Assembly (NCBI RefSeq): GCF_025725725.1
Contig: NZ_CP107020.1
Span: forward strand, 1,302,001 to 1,366,000
Direction of reading: 5' to 3'
Source: Brachybacterium huguangmaarense
Lineage (GTDB): Bacteria > Actinomycetota > Actinomycetes > Actinomycetales > Dermabacteraceae
Length of the DNA: 64,000 nucleotides
Both the position numbers and the translations under genes were made by a program. The notes beneath the pieces are model-generated. The model worked only from the letters and a program-made list of their open reading frames with translations, ran no database searches and was not told the DNA's origin. This document shows positions 17,907 to 26,829 of the stretch, piece after piece (within the stretch, counting starts at the first letter, position 1; each line of letters begins with the position of its first letter).

Positions 17907-20174
17907 TCATCCCCACGTGAAGCCCTGCGCCCCGAGCTGCTCGTCGAGCGCGCCCGAGAGGGTCCGGGAGTAGGTCGTCGAGATGTGCGCGGCGTCAATC
18001 CACACGTACACGTTGCCGATCTCGGGCACGCAGGCCCGATCGGGGCAGATGTCCTCGCTCAGGTCGGCGGTGTAGTAGCGGGCCGCCTCCTCGCCGGTCG
18101 GGGCCGGCTGGGGCCACGGCGCGTCCTGTGCATACTCCTCGTGCACGTCGAACGTGCAGGAGGAGGCGTCGCTCCGACCGTCCTCGAGGCACTCCACGGG
18201 ACTGCCGTCCAGACGGGGGATCGCCCGTTCCCCGAGCACGGAGATGCCGTGGTCCATGATGGTGCGCGCGAGCTCCGCGTGGCCGGGGGTGGCGATCTCG
18301 TGGAAGTCCGGCGAGATCCAGGTCGCGCTCGTCACCACGAGATCGGGCTGCGTCCTCAGCAGGTAGTCGGTGACGAAGGCGTTGTGGTCGCTGCACCACG
18401 GCGCCGCGTCCGGTCCCGTCGAGTAGACGCAGCCGCCGCTGAACAGGGTGACCACGGTCCACCCCTCGCGGAGGGCGAGGCTCGCGAGCGCCGGCGCCGC
18501 CTGCTGGTCCCGGGAGTCGCCCACGATGGCCACGACCCGGCCGCGTCCGTTCCCCTCCTGGGCGCAGATGCCGGAGACAGGACCGTCGGCGCTGTCGGGG
18601 GCCAGGGCGCCCCGGCAGGGTCCGCCGGTGGAGTACCAGTCGTCGGGCAGCATCGCGAGGTCCGGCAGGGGGCTCGCGTCTGCGTCGGCCTCGTCCACGT
18701 AGTCCGCGGTGAGGGAACGCGCGCCCGGGTTGTTGCGGGCCGCGTCGGCCTCGATCGCGCGCGTCCGTGCGTCGAGCGAGTACCGGACCGTCCCGACCGC
18801 GGCGAGGACGACGGCGCACGAGGTCACGATCACCAGGGCGCTGCGCCACCAGCGCGCCTCGAGCCGGGGCGAGTAGCGGATGGGGGAGTCCACGAAGCGG
18901 GTGAGGGCCCAGGCCAGGAGGACGGAGGTCGCCACCAGCAGGGCGCCCTGCCATACGTCGAGCCCGGTGGACCCGAAGGCCACGAGGGTCAGGATGAGCA
19001 GCGGCCAGTGCACCAGGTACAGGGCATAGGAGATGTCGCCGAGCCATTGCAGCGGACGGCTCGAGAGCAGCCGGTCCGCCCCCCAGCCAGTCCCCGTCGG
19101 CCCGGCGGCGATCACGAGGCACGCGGCCAGCAGCGGCCACAGCGCGATCCAGCCGGGGAAGGCGCCCTGGACGTCGACCACCCACCCGCACGACAGGATC
19201 AGCGCGAGACCCGCCCATCCCAGGAGCGCCCGCACGTGACGGCCTCGCTCCGAGCGAGGATCGCGGCTCTGCCGGTAGCCGATGCGCTGCTCGAGCAGCG
19301 GGAGGACCAGCGCGAGCACGGAGCCGAGGGAGAACTCCCACAGCCGGGACCGGGTGTCGAAGTAGGCGTAGGCCTGGTCCGTCGCGGTCAGGTGGACCGA
19401 CCATGCGAAGGAGACGACGGTGATCGCCCCGAACAGGGTCAGCAGGGTGGCGCGCACGGGCAGGCGGAAGCGCCGGATGAGCAGCGCCGCCAGGAGGAAG
19501 AGCAGCGGCCACAGGAAGAAGACCTGCCCCTGGATCGAGAGCGACCAGTAGTGCTGGAGAGGGCTCGCGGTCGAGTGGTCGGCCGCGTAGTAGTCGACGC
19601 TGCGCGAGGCGAGCAGCCAGTTCTCCCCGTAGATCAGGGAGGCCACGGAGTCCGACAGCAGGTCCACCCAGCGGGTGGCGGGCAGCACGAGGAGGCTCGC
19701 GCCGAGCGTCCCGAGGATCACGAGGGCACCGGGAGGCACGAGCCGCTTGAAGGCGTGCAGCCAGTACCGCGGCACCTGGAGGGGAGCGCCCCTCTCGAGC
19801 TTGCGGGCGAAGGAGCCGGTCAGCAGGAAGGCGCTGATCAGGAGGAAGATGTCGACGCCGCCCGAGACCCGGCCGAACCAGATGTGGTAGCAGACGACCA
19901 TGAGGATCGCGACGGCGCGGAGCCCTTGGAGCTCGGGTCGATAGGAGCCGGGGCCCTTCTTCTGCCGGCCGCTGTCGACGGGGGCGACGTCCGCCTCCGC
20001 GACCTGCGCCGTCGCCGAGGACGGCTCGGCCGTCGACAGCGGCACGGTGCCCGTGTCGGCACGATGGCGGTGGTGGCGCCCCGGTGCGACGCGGTGGCCG
20101 CGGAGCTGCTCATCCCGTCTCGAGAGCGGGGAGCCGCGGCGGCGTCCGCGAGGAGGGGCCGGGCTGTCGGTCAT
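17907..20174 (-). CDS. OafA/YrhL-type acyltransferase 3 with C-terminal SGNH domain (paralog 2)
   Basis: Paralog of the gene at 8251-10566. It has a disordered N-terminus, a membrane acyltransferase-3 domain starting at LQGLRAVAILMVVCYHIWFG with the same GRVSGGVDIFL motif, about ten membrane helices, then an SGNH-like domain with VAIVGDSRDQQ and a final DAAHISTTYSR block. In the GDS block this copy has Arg where paralog 1 has His, so substrates may differ. The ATG at 20174 is my choice; an in-frame GTG at 20210 is possible. Likely O-acylates a surface glycan. It converges on the tandem GT2 gene with a 4-bp gap. Confidence 0.88.
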   Translation of the reverse strand: MTDSPAPPRGRRRGSPLSRRDEQLRGHRVAPGRHHRHRADTGTVPLSTAEPSSATAQVAEADVAPVDSGRQKKGPGSYRPELQGLRAVAILMVVCYHIWFGRVSGGVDIFLLISAFLLTGSFARKLERGAPLQVPRYWLHAFKRLVPPGALVILGTLGASLLVLPATRWVDLLSDSVASLIYGENWLLASRSVDYYAADHSTASPLQHYWSLSIQGQVFFLWPLLFLLAALLIRRFRLPVRATLLTLFGAITVVSFAWSVHLTATDQAYAYFDTRSRLWEFSLGSVLALVLPLLEQRIGYRQSRDPRSERGRHVRALLGWAGLALILSCGWVVDVQGAFPGWIALWPLLAACLVIAAGPTGTGWGADRLLSSRPLQWLGDISYALYLVHWPLLILTLVAFGSTGLDVWQGALLVATSVLLAWALTRFVDSPIRYSPRLEARWWRSALVIVTSCAVVLAAVGTVRYSLDARTRAIEADAARNNPGARSLTADYVDEADADASPLPDLAMLPDDWYSTGGPCRGALAPDSADGPVSGICAQEGNGRGRVVAIVGDSRDQQAAPALASLALREGWTVVTLFSGGCVYSTGPDAAPWCSDHNAFVTDYLLRTQPDLVVTSATWISPDFHEIATPGHAELARTIMDHGISVLGERAIPRLDGSPVECLEDGRSDASSCTFDVHEEYAQDAPWPQPAPTGEEAARYYTADLSEDICPDRACVPEIGNVYVWIDAAHISTTYSRTLSGALDEQLGAQGFTWG

Positions 20175-20290
20175 CGGGTGTGGAGGTCCTGGTGGCGAAG
20201 GGGGCCGCACGCCGAGCGGGGAAGGGGGGCGCGATCGGCCGAGGGAGCGCGGCCCATGCTACCGATGCGTCCCGTGCGAGACTGTGCGTC

Positions 20291-21601
20291 GTGTCAGACC
20301 CCACCCCCGCGCCCCGTGCCGCCGCCTCTCCCGGGGCCGCCGTCCCCGCCGCCGCCCCTGCCGACACGGGTTTCGAGATCACGGCGCGGACCGGTGCCAG
20401 GGCCCGGGCGGGCCGGATCACGACGCCGCACGGCACGATCGCGACCCCGGCCTTCGTGCCCGTCGGCACCAAGGCCACCGTCAAGGCCGTGCTGCCCGAG
20501 TCGATGGCCGAGCTCGGCGCCCAGGCGATCCTCGCCAACGCCTACCACCTGTATCTCCAGCCCGGGCATGAGCTCGTCGACGACGCGGGCGGCCTCGGCG
20601 CGTTCATGAACTGGCCCGGCCCCACGTACACCGACTCCGGCGGCTTCCAGGTGATGAGCCTCGGCGCCGGCTTCAAGAAGGTGCTCTCGAGCGAGTTCTC
20701 CGGGGGCGAGAAGGCCCGCACCGCGTCCGGCGAGGACGACGACGTGGCCGAGGGCAAGGAGCGCCTGGCCCACGTCGACGACGACGGCGTCACCTTCCGC
20801 TCGTTCATCAACGGCGACGTCCACCGCTTCACCCCCGAGATCTCGATGCAGATCCAGCACTCCCTGGGCGCCGACATCATGTTCGCCTTCGACGAGCTGA
20901 CCACGCTCATGAACTCCCGCTCCTACCAGGAGCGGGCCCTCGAGCGCACCCGGCTGTGGGCCCAGCGCTGCCTCGTCGAGCACGCGCGGCTCACCGCGGC
21001 GCGCACGCACCGCCCCTACCAGCAGCTGTGGGGGGTGATCCAGGGCGCCCAGTACGAGGACCTGCGCCGCACCGCCGCCCGCGATCTCGGCACGATGGAC
21101 AAGGACGGCCAGCGCTTCGACGGCTTCGGCATCGGCGGGGCGCTCGAGAAGGAGAACCTCGGGACGATCGTCGGCTGGGTCACCGACGAGCTGCCCGAGG
21201 ACCGCCCCCGCCACCTGCTCGGCATCAGCGAGGTCGACGACCTGTTCGTCGCCGTCGCCGCGGGCGCCGACACCTTCGACTGCGTCTCTCCCTCGCGCGT
21301 GGCCCGCAACAGCGCCGTCTACACGCGCACGGGACGGGTGAACCTCACCGGCTCGCGCTATCGCCGCCTCTTCGCGCCGATCGACGAGACGTGCGACTGC
21401 TACACGTGCACCCACTACACCGCGGCCTACATCCACCACCTGTTCCGCGCCAAGGAGATGCTGTCCTCGACGCTGTGCACGATCCACAACGAGCGCTTCG
21501 TGGTGCGCCTCGTCGACGAGATCCGTGCGGCGATCGCGGCGGGGGAGTTCGACGCGCTGCGCGAGGAGCGCACGGGCGCCTACTACGGCGAGCCCCGCTG
21601 A
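20291..21601 (+). CDS. tgt: tRNA-guanine transglycosylase (queuine tRNA-ribosyltransferase)
   Basis: Exchanges guanine at the wobble position of GUN-anticodon tRNAs for a queuosine-pathway base. The 436-aa protein has the family landmarks: PAFVPVGTKATVKAV, the base-binding DSGGFQVMSLG, DELTT, GIGGA, the nucleophile region GADTFDCVSPSRVARN, and the zinc site CDCYTCTHY followed by the histidine in YIHHLF. GTG 20291 is chosen because the family core begins about 30 residues later; the upstream frame is low complexity. No other queuosine synthesis gene is in the window. An acidic segment around residues 140-160 (GEKARTASGEDDD) is a typical insertion. Confidence 0.95.
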   Translation: MSDPTPAPRAAASPGAAVPAAAPADTGFEITARTGARARAGRITTPHGTIATPAFVPVGTKATVKAVLPESMAELGAQAILANAYHLYLQPGHELVDDAGGLGAFMNWPGPTYTDSGGFQVMSLGAGFKKVLSSEFSGGEKARTASGEDDDVAEGKERLAHVDDDGVTFRSFINGDVHRFTPEISMQIQHSLGADIMFAFDELTTLMNSRSYQERALERTRLWAQRCLVEHARLTAARTHRPYQQLWGVIQGAQYEDLRRTAARDLGTMDKDGQRFDGFGIGGALEKENLGTIVGWVTDELPEDRPRHLLGISEVDDLFVAVAAGADTFDCVSPSRVARNSAVYTRTGRVNLTGSRYRRLFAPIDETCDCYTCTHYTAAYIHHLFRAKEMLSSTLCTIHNERFVVRLVDEIRAAIAAGEFDALREERTGAYYGEPR

Positions 21602-21605
21602 GGCC

Positions 21606-23234
21606 ATGACGACACCGGGCGGCGCCGGCCGCCGGCAGGGGCGGCCGGCACGTGGCCCACGGCGCGCCGACGGGCGCGACGTCGGCGGGCGGAACGGTCG
21701 TGGCCAGGGCGCTGGCCGCCGGGGCCGGCCGGATCGTCTCGTGCTCCTCTCGCTCGCCGTGGCCCTCGCCGCCGTCGGCGCGGTCTGCTGGATCGTGGGC
21801 GAGCATCGGCTGCAGGCCCCCCTGCGCCTGCTCGGCGGCGCGATCGCCGGCCTGGCGCTGGGGCCGCTCGTCCTGGTCGTCGCCGGCCGGGTACGACGAG
21901 GCCGCGTGGTGGCCGTGGCGCTCGCGGTCTTCGCCGCGCTCGCCCTCACGGTCCCCGCTGTGCTCGCCCACCGGGTCGGCACGCTCGACGGCGTCGAGCC
22001 GGCGGGCCTCGCCCCTCTCGGCGCCGACGACCAGGTGGTCTCGGTCGCCGGCACGGACGAGCCCTCCGCGATCCTGGTGCGCCGCGCGGCAGGCGCCTCC
22101 CAGCTGGTCGCCGCCGACGGCACGGCCGTCACCGACCTCGCGACCGCGGCGGGGGCCGTCGCCGCGCTCTCGGCCGACGGCCGCTACGTGACGGTCGCCC
22201 ATGCCGGGAGCACCCGGGTGGCGTCGGCCTCGAACCCTGCGCGCTCGCGCACGGTGGTCGGCACCCCGGTCGGCCTCGTGGGCGACGTGCTCGTGGTGCG
22301 GGTCTGCGCCGACGAGCGCTGCGACGAGCGCGGCTACGACCTGCGGGGGACCGGCCCCCTCGACGAGCCGACATGGACGGTCGACGTGGACGTCGACGCC
22401 CCCGTCGCCGACGCCGAGGGCGCCGCGCTCACGATCGGCGGGCCCGCACCCTCTGCGGCGGACGTCGGCCGGCAGGCCGGTGTGCTGCCGGACGCGGTCG
22501 TGCGTCGCGCGGCGGGACAGGGCTGGGCCTGGGTGGACCCCGCGACCGGTCACCTGCACGGGCGCGTGATCGCCCCGGACGACGGGAGCTGCCGCGTGGT
22601 CGCACCCGCCTCGCTCGACGACGACGGCGCGGTGCCGCCCGTCGTCGCGGTGTGCGCCGCGGCCGACGGCGCCCTCACGGCGAGCGCGAGCCGCGACGGC
22701 GCCCCGCTGTGGACGAGCGACGCCTCCGCGCCCGGCGACTGGACCGTGCGCATCGACGGCGGACGGGTGATCGCCGACGGCACCCAGTCCGAGACCGGCA
22801 CCGGGGGGGAGATCGTGGCCACCGAGCACGACGCCGCGTGGAGCGAGCCCGGCGGTGAGACGGTCGCCGAGGCCGGCCCGTACCGCGCCCAGGTCGGCGT
22901 GGACGGCATGGACGTCGCCCGGGTGACCGCGGCGGGCCAGGCGATCGCGCACGACATCGCGACGGGCGAGACCGTCTGGGCCGAGCCCGTCTCGGAGCAG
23001 GGTGGCCCGCTGCGTGGTGCGCTCGGCGCGCGCACGGCGGTCCTGCTCGACACCGAGGCGCGCACCGACGCCCTCGACCCCCGCGCGGCGACCCGCCTGC
23101 GGGTCATCGACTCCGCGACCGGCGAGGTCACGGTCGACGGCTGGTCCCCGCACCCCGTGCAGGACGTGCGACCGGTCTCGGCCGGCCGCGCGCTCGTGCT
23201 CGTCGACGACCGCATGCTGCTCGTCGGGGTGTGA
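21606..23234 (+). CDS. Membrane-anchored protein with PQQ/beta-propeller-like ectodomain, unknown function
   Basis: A 542-aa protein starting 4 bp after tgt. A basic N-terminus (about 43 residues) is followed by three membrane segments (about 44-62, 70-92 and 98-118) and a long Ala/Asp/Val-rich exterior domain. Short repeats such as GWAWVDPATGHLHGR, GAPLWTSDA and ETVWAEPV resemble the blades of PQQ-type beta-propellers. I do not recognise a named family. Co-transcription with tgt is likely from spacing, but a functional link is not evident. Confidence 0.65.
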   Translation: MTTPGGAGRRQGRPARGPRRADGRDVGGRNGRGQGAGRRGRPDRLVLLSLAVALAAVGAVCWIVGEHRLQAPLRLLGGAIAGLALGPLVLVVAGRVRRGRVVAVALAVFAALALTVPAVLAHRVGTLDGVEPAGLAPLGADDQVVSVAGTDEPSAILVRRAAGASQLVAADGTAVTDLATAAGAVAALSADGRYVTVAHAGSTRVASASNPARSRTVVGTPVGLVGDVLVVRVCADERCDERGYDLRGTGPLDEPTWTVDVDVDAPVADAEGAALTIGGPAPSAADVGRQAGVLPDAVVRRAAGQGWAWVDPATGHLHGRVIAPDDGSCRVVAPASLDDDGAVPPVVAVCAAADGALTASASRDGAPLWTSDASAPGDWTVRIDGGRVIADGTQSETGTGGEIVATEHDAAWSEPGGETVAEAGPYRAQVGVDGMDVARVTAAGQAIAHDIATGETVWAEPVSEQGGPLRGALGARTAVLLDTEARTDALDPRAATRLRVIDSATGEVTVDGWSPHPVQDVRPVSAGRALVLVDDRMLLVGV

Positions 23235-23623
23235 GCTGGCGGGCACGCCGGGGGGGGGCTCCCTGATCACCTCGTCGAGGCGCACGTTCCCGTCGCTCTG
23301 AGCACGCAGAGCGACGGGAACGTGCCTCTCGACCAGGCAGAGCGACCAATACGTGCGCCTCGATCTGGGTGAGCGACGAGAACGTGCCTCTCGATCAGGG
23401 TGAGCGACCAGAAGGCGCCTCTCGAGCATGCTGAGCGACGGCAACGTGCGCCTCGATCGGGCTGAGCGACGCCAACGTGCCTCTCGATCCTCCCGATCAC
23501 ACGCCCTCGACGACGGGCCGACGACGACAGCCGGACAGACCTGCCCACGCGCCCGCCCAGCCTCGACAGCGGACGCCCGCCACCCGGCGGGGCGGCCGCG
23601 GATGACGCCGGCCGCCACGCCGG
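23235..23623. repeat. 31-bp intergenic repeat array between convergent genes
   Basis: From about 23286 to 23480 there are six head-to-tail copies of a 31-bp unit with core GCGACGAGAACGTGCCTCTC and a more variable last 8-10 bp. The rest of the gap (23481-23623) has no recognisable gene or motif. The array lies between the 3' ends of the propeller gene and lacZ. The same unit, inverted, recurs after jetA. Confidence 0.8.
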
Positions 23624-26600
23624 TCAGGCGTCGGGCGTCAGATCGAAGCGGAAGCTCGCGGGGCGGGCCGTCAGCACGTACTCCGGGAGCGGGGCCGGTC
23701 CGCACGCGGCCGATCCCACGCCCTGCAGCGCCGCCGAGAGTGTCACCCAGGTCAGGCCGTCGGGGCGCAGCTGCGCGTCGTGCCCGGCCCGGTCGAGCTC
23801 GGCCGAGGACCACGGGTGCACCGCCAGCCCGAGGGACTCGGGCGCCATGACGCGCAGGCTCCGGGAGCCCGTGCGGATGTCCGCGCGGTGGGTCCCGGCG
23901 CGGTTGCCGTTCTCCTGCGGGAACACGTACGGCGTGTTGAGCTCGTCGATCCCGAGGTGCCACAGGGCCGTCGTGGTGCCGCCGCCCGTGTCGGGGTAGG
24001 CCTCGTGCGGGCCGCGGCCCAGGAGGTCCACCTCGCCGGGCGCGCCCTCGATCGCGAGGGTCCATCCGATGCGGGGCAGCGGCAGGTCGGAGGGCCAGGT
24101 CGCGTCGGGCACGACCGTCACCTCGACCGCGAGGGTGCTCCCGTCGCTCGTGAAGCGCTCGGTGAGGTCCGCGCCGAGCGAGGTCCCGTCCAGGCCCAGC
24201 CGGCGGGTCACCGTGAGGCCCGCGTTCGTGAGGTCGACCGCGACGGTGCGGGTGCGGGCGACGTCGAGCCCGAGGCGCCTCCACCGGACCTCGAGGGGGT
24301 TCTCGGTGAAGGCCCGCTCGTTGTCGACGGGAGCCCGCCACAGGTCCACGCCGGCGGAGCGGACCTCGAGGCCGCCCAGGCGCACGAGGCCGCCGAGCGT
24401 GTCGAACACGGCCGGGCCCAGGGTGATGACGCCGTCCTCCCGGACGGGGGCGGTCGCGTCGCCGGGGACCGGAAGGGTCGCGGCCAGACGCTCGTGGTCC
24501 ACGTGGTCGGCGACCACGACCACGTGCCCGGCGGGCACCGGGCCCTGCGTCTCGCGGGTCGTGACGCGCACGGTCGTGACGGGCCCGTCGTGGGCGGGCA
24601 GCTCGAGGTCGGCCGCGGCGCCGGGGGCCACCGGGTCGACGGGGAGCTCGCGCCACGTGCGCTGGCCGTCGGTCGAGACCTCGACCACGAGGTCCGCAGT
24701 GTCGGTGAACGCGCGGCGGTTGGTCAGGCGCACCCGGTCCGGCTCGACCTCGAGGCCGATCGGCGAGTACCAGTGCTTCATGTCGAGCAGGGCGGGCGAG
24801 GGCGTGCGGTCGGGCAGCACGAGCCCGTCGGCCACGAAGTTCGCGTCGTGCAGGCGCTCGCCGAAGTCGCCGCCGTAGCCGTCGATCGTGGTGCCCTCGG
24901 CGTCCCGCGTGACCAGGCCGTGGTCGATCCACTCCCAGATGAAGCCGCCCTGGAGCGCGGGATAGCGCTCGGTCAGCGCGAAGTACTCGCGCAGGGACCC
25001 CGCGCCGTTGCCCATCGCGTGCGCGTACTCGATCCAGACGAAGGGCTTGGTCAGGGCGGGCGGGTCCGCGAGCGGGCGCCCCTCGGGGTCGACCCCGAGG
25101 TCCTCGAGCATGCTGCGCAGCCGGGCCGTGAACTGCTCGCTCAGCGCCCGCCGGCCGATCTGCTCGGTCTCGTCGACGCTCGGGTACATGAGCGAGAAGA
25201 CGTCGACGTGCTCGGCGAGGTAGTCCTGCTCGTAGATGACCGGCCGGGTCGCGTCGAGCTCGCGGACGCGCGCGATCATCGCCTCGGTGTTGCGCCCCGT
25301 CGAGGCCTCGTTGCCGATCGACCAGAGCACGATGCTGGCGTGGTGGCGGTCGCGGTGCACGAAGCGATCGGTGCGCTCGACGAGCGCGTCGGCGAACCGT
25401 TCGTCGTCGGCCGGGCGCGCGGCCTTGCCGGACGAGTCCTCTCCCGTGACGTCGGCGTGGAAGCCGTGGGCCTCGAAGTCGCCCTCGCAGATCACGTAGA
25501 GCCCGGCCTCGTCGCACAGGTCGAGGAAGCGCTGATGGGGCGGGTAGTGGGAGGTGCGGACGGCGTTGACGTTATGGCGCTTCATGAGCGCGATGTCCGT
25601 GTCCTGATCCGCGAGGTTCTGGGTGCGGCCGCCCCAGCGGTCGACCTCGTGACGGTTGACGCCGCGGAACACGATGCGCTCGCCGTTGACACGGAGCACC
25701 TCGCCGTCGACCTCGACGCGCCGGAAGCCCAGACGCAGCGACACCGTCTCGATCTCCTCGCCGCCGTCGCCGAGAGCGGTGACGGTCGCGTCGTACAGGC
25801 GCGGCGACTCGGCGCTCCACGGCGCGGGCGCCTCGACCACGACGTCCTCGCCGGTCGTGGCCTCGAGGCCCAGCTCGGGCACCCGGATCCGTGCCGTGAG
25901 CGGGGCGCCGTCCTCGCCGGTCGCGTCGATCCGCAGCGAGCCGTCGCGCGTGGAGGGGTCGAAGTCGGCGACGACGACGAGGTCGTGGACGCCCCCGGCC
26001 GGCCGCAGCAGCAGGTCGACGCTGCGGAAGATCCCCGAGGTCCACCACATGTCCTGGTCCTCGAGGTACGTGTTGACGCTCCACTGGTTCACGAGCACGT
26101 CGAGCGTGTGCTCGTCGCCGCCCGTGAGCAGCTCCGTCACGTCGAACTCCTGGGAGAGGCGGCTCCCGGCGGTCGTGCCCACCCGGGTGCCGTCGACCCA
26201 GACGGTGCCGCACGAGTCCACGCCCTGGAAGCGCAGCAGCACCCGGTCGCCGTCGGCGATGCGCTCGCGCCACGCCGCGGGCACCGACACGTGCCGCGAG
26301 TACAGGCCGGTGGGGTTGTCGTCGGGTACGTGCGGCACGTCGAGCGGGATGGGGTAGACGACGTTCGTGTACTGCGGGGCGCCGAAGGGGTGGCCGTCCT
26401 CGAGGGCGCTGCGGCCGTCGCGTCCCTGCAGCTGCCACAGGCCGGGCACCTCGATGCTCGTGGGCTCGCCGAGGTCGGAGCCGTCGGCCCGATGGCCGAA
26501 GCGGAAGTCCCATATGCCGTCGAGGCTCAGCTCGGGGGCGTCGGTGTGCAGGTGCGCGCGGCCGGGAAGACGGTTCGCGCCTGCCGGGAGCGCCTCCCAG

Positions 26601-26656
26601 GGGCGGTCGTCGGCAGCGAGGGGGAGGACCGCGGACGTGCGGGCGGCGATGCTCAC
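23624..26656 (-). CDS. lacZ: Beta-galactosidase, GH2 (LacZ type)
   Basis: Cytoplasmic beta-galactosidase of full LacZ length (1010 aa). In order: sugar-binding domain (YTNVVYPIPLD, NPTGLYSR), immunoglobulin-like domain, TIM barrel with acid/base Glu in WSIGNEAS and nucleophile Glu in WIEYAHAMGN, then the Bgal small-chain domain with GRGPHEAYPDTG. The start is GTG 26656. On its own strand TAGCGT precedes the start by about 50 nt (near 26700), giving a short leader. No lactose permease or LacI-type regulator is adjacent; the sugar MFS gene at 40307-41689 is distant. Confidence 0.95.
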   Translation of the reverse strand: MSIAARTSAVLPLAADDRPWEALPAGANRLPGRAHLHTDAPELSLDGIWDFRFGHRADGSDLGEPTSIEVPGLWQLQGRDGRSALEDGHPFGAPQYTNVVYPIPLDVPHVPDDNPTGLYSRHVSVPAAWRERIADGDRVLLRFQGVDSCGTVWVDGTRVGTTAGSRLSQEFDVTELLTGGDEHTLDVLVNQWSVNTYLEDQDMWWTSGIFRSVDLLLRPAGGVHDLVVVADFDPSTRDGSLRIDATGEDGAPLTARIRVPELGLEATTGEDVVVEAPAPWSAESPRLYDATVTALGDGGEEIETVSLRLGFRRVEVDGEVLRVNGERIVFRGVNRHEVDRWGGRTQNLADQDTDIALMKRHNVNAVRTSHYPPHQRFLDLCDEAGLYVICEGDFEAHGFHADVTGEDSSGKAARPADDERFADALVERTDRFVHRDRHHASIVLWSIGNEASTGRNTEAMIARVRELDATRPVIYEQDYLAEHVDVFSLMYPSVDETEQIGRRALSEQFTARLRSMLEDLGVDPEGRPLADPPALTKPFVWIEYAHAMGNGAGSLREYFALTERYPALQGGFIWEWIDHGLVTRDAEGTTIDGYGGDFGERLHDANFVADGLVLPDRTPSPALLDMKHWYSPIGLEVEPDRVRLTNRRAFTDTADLVVEVSTDGQRTWRELPVDPVAPGAAADLELPAHDGPVTTVRVTTRETQGPVPAGHVVVVADHVDHERLAATLPVPGDATAPVREDGVITLGPAVFDTLGGLVRLGGLEVRSAGVDLWRAPVDNERAFTENPLEVRWRRLGLDVARTRTVAVDLTNAGLTVTRRLGLDGTSLGADLTERFTSDGSTLAVEVTVVPDATWPSDLPLPRIGWTLAIEGAPGEVDLLGRGPHEAYPDTGGGTTTALWHLGIDELNTPYVFPQENGNRAGTHRADIRTGSRSLRVMAPESLGLAVHPWSSAELDRAGHDAQLRPDGLTWVTLSAALQGVGSAACGPAPLPEYVLTARPASFRFDLTPDA

Positions 26657-26815
26657 AGGGAGGGCTCCAGAGGACGGGGTGGACGGACGGGCCGCAGACC
26701 ACGCTATGCCAGCAAGCCGCGCGACGACAGGGGGGTGCGCGGAACGGAGCGTCGACGCCCCGGTCGGCGGGGCAGGTCGGGCGGGCGGCCGCCGGGGGGG
26801 CGCCGCGACGGTCGG

Positions 26816-26821
26816 TAGACT
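26816..26821 (+). promoter_or_regulatory. Candidate -10 box of jetA
   Basis: TAGACT, 8 nt before the GTG start of jetA and without a Shine-Dalgarno sequence between. Suggests jetA has its own, leaderless promoter in the region shared with divergent lacZ. Confidence 0.4.
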
Positions 26822-26829
26822 CCCCGTTC

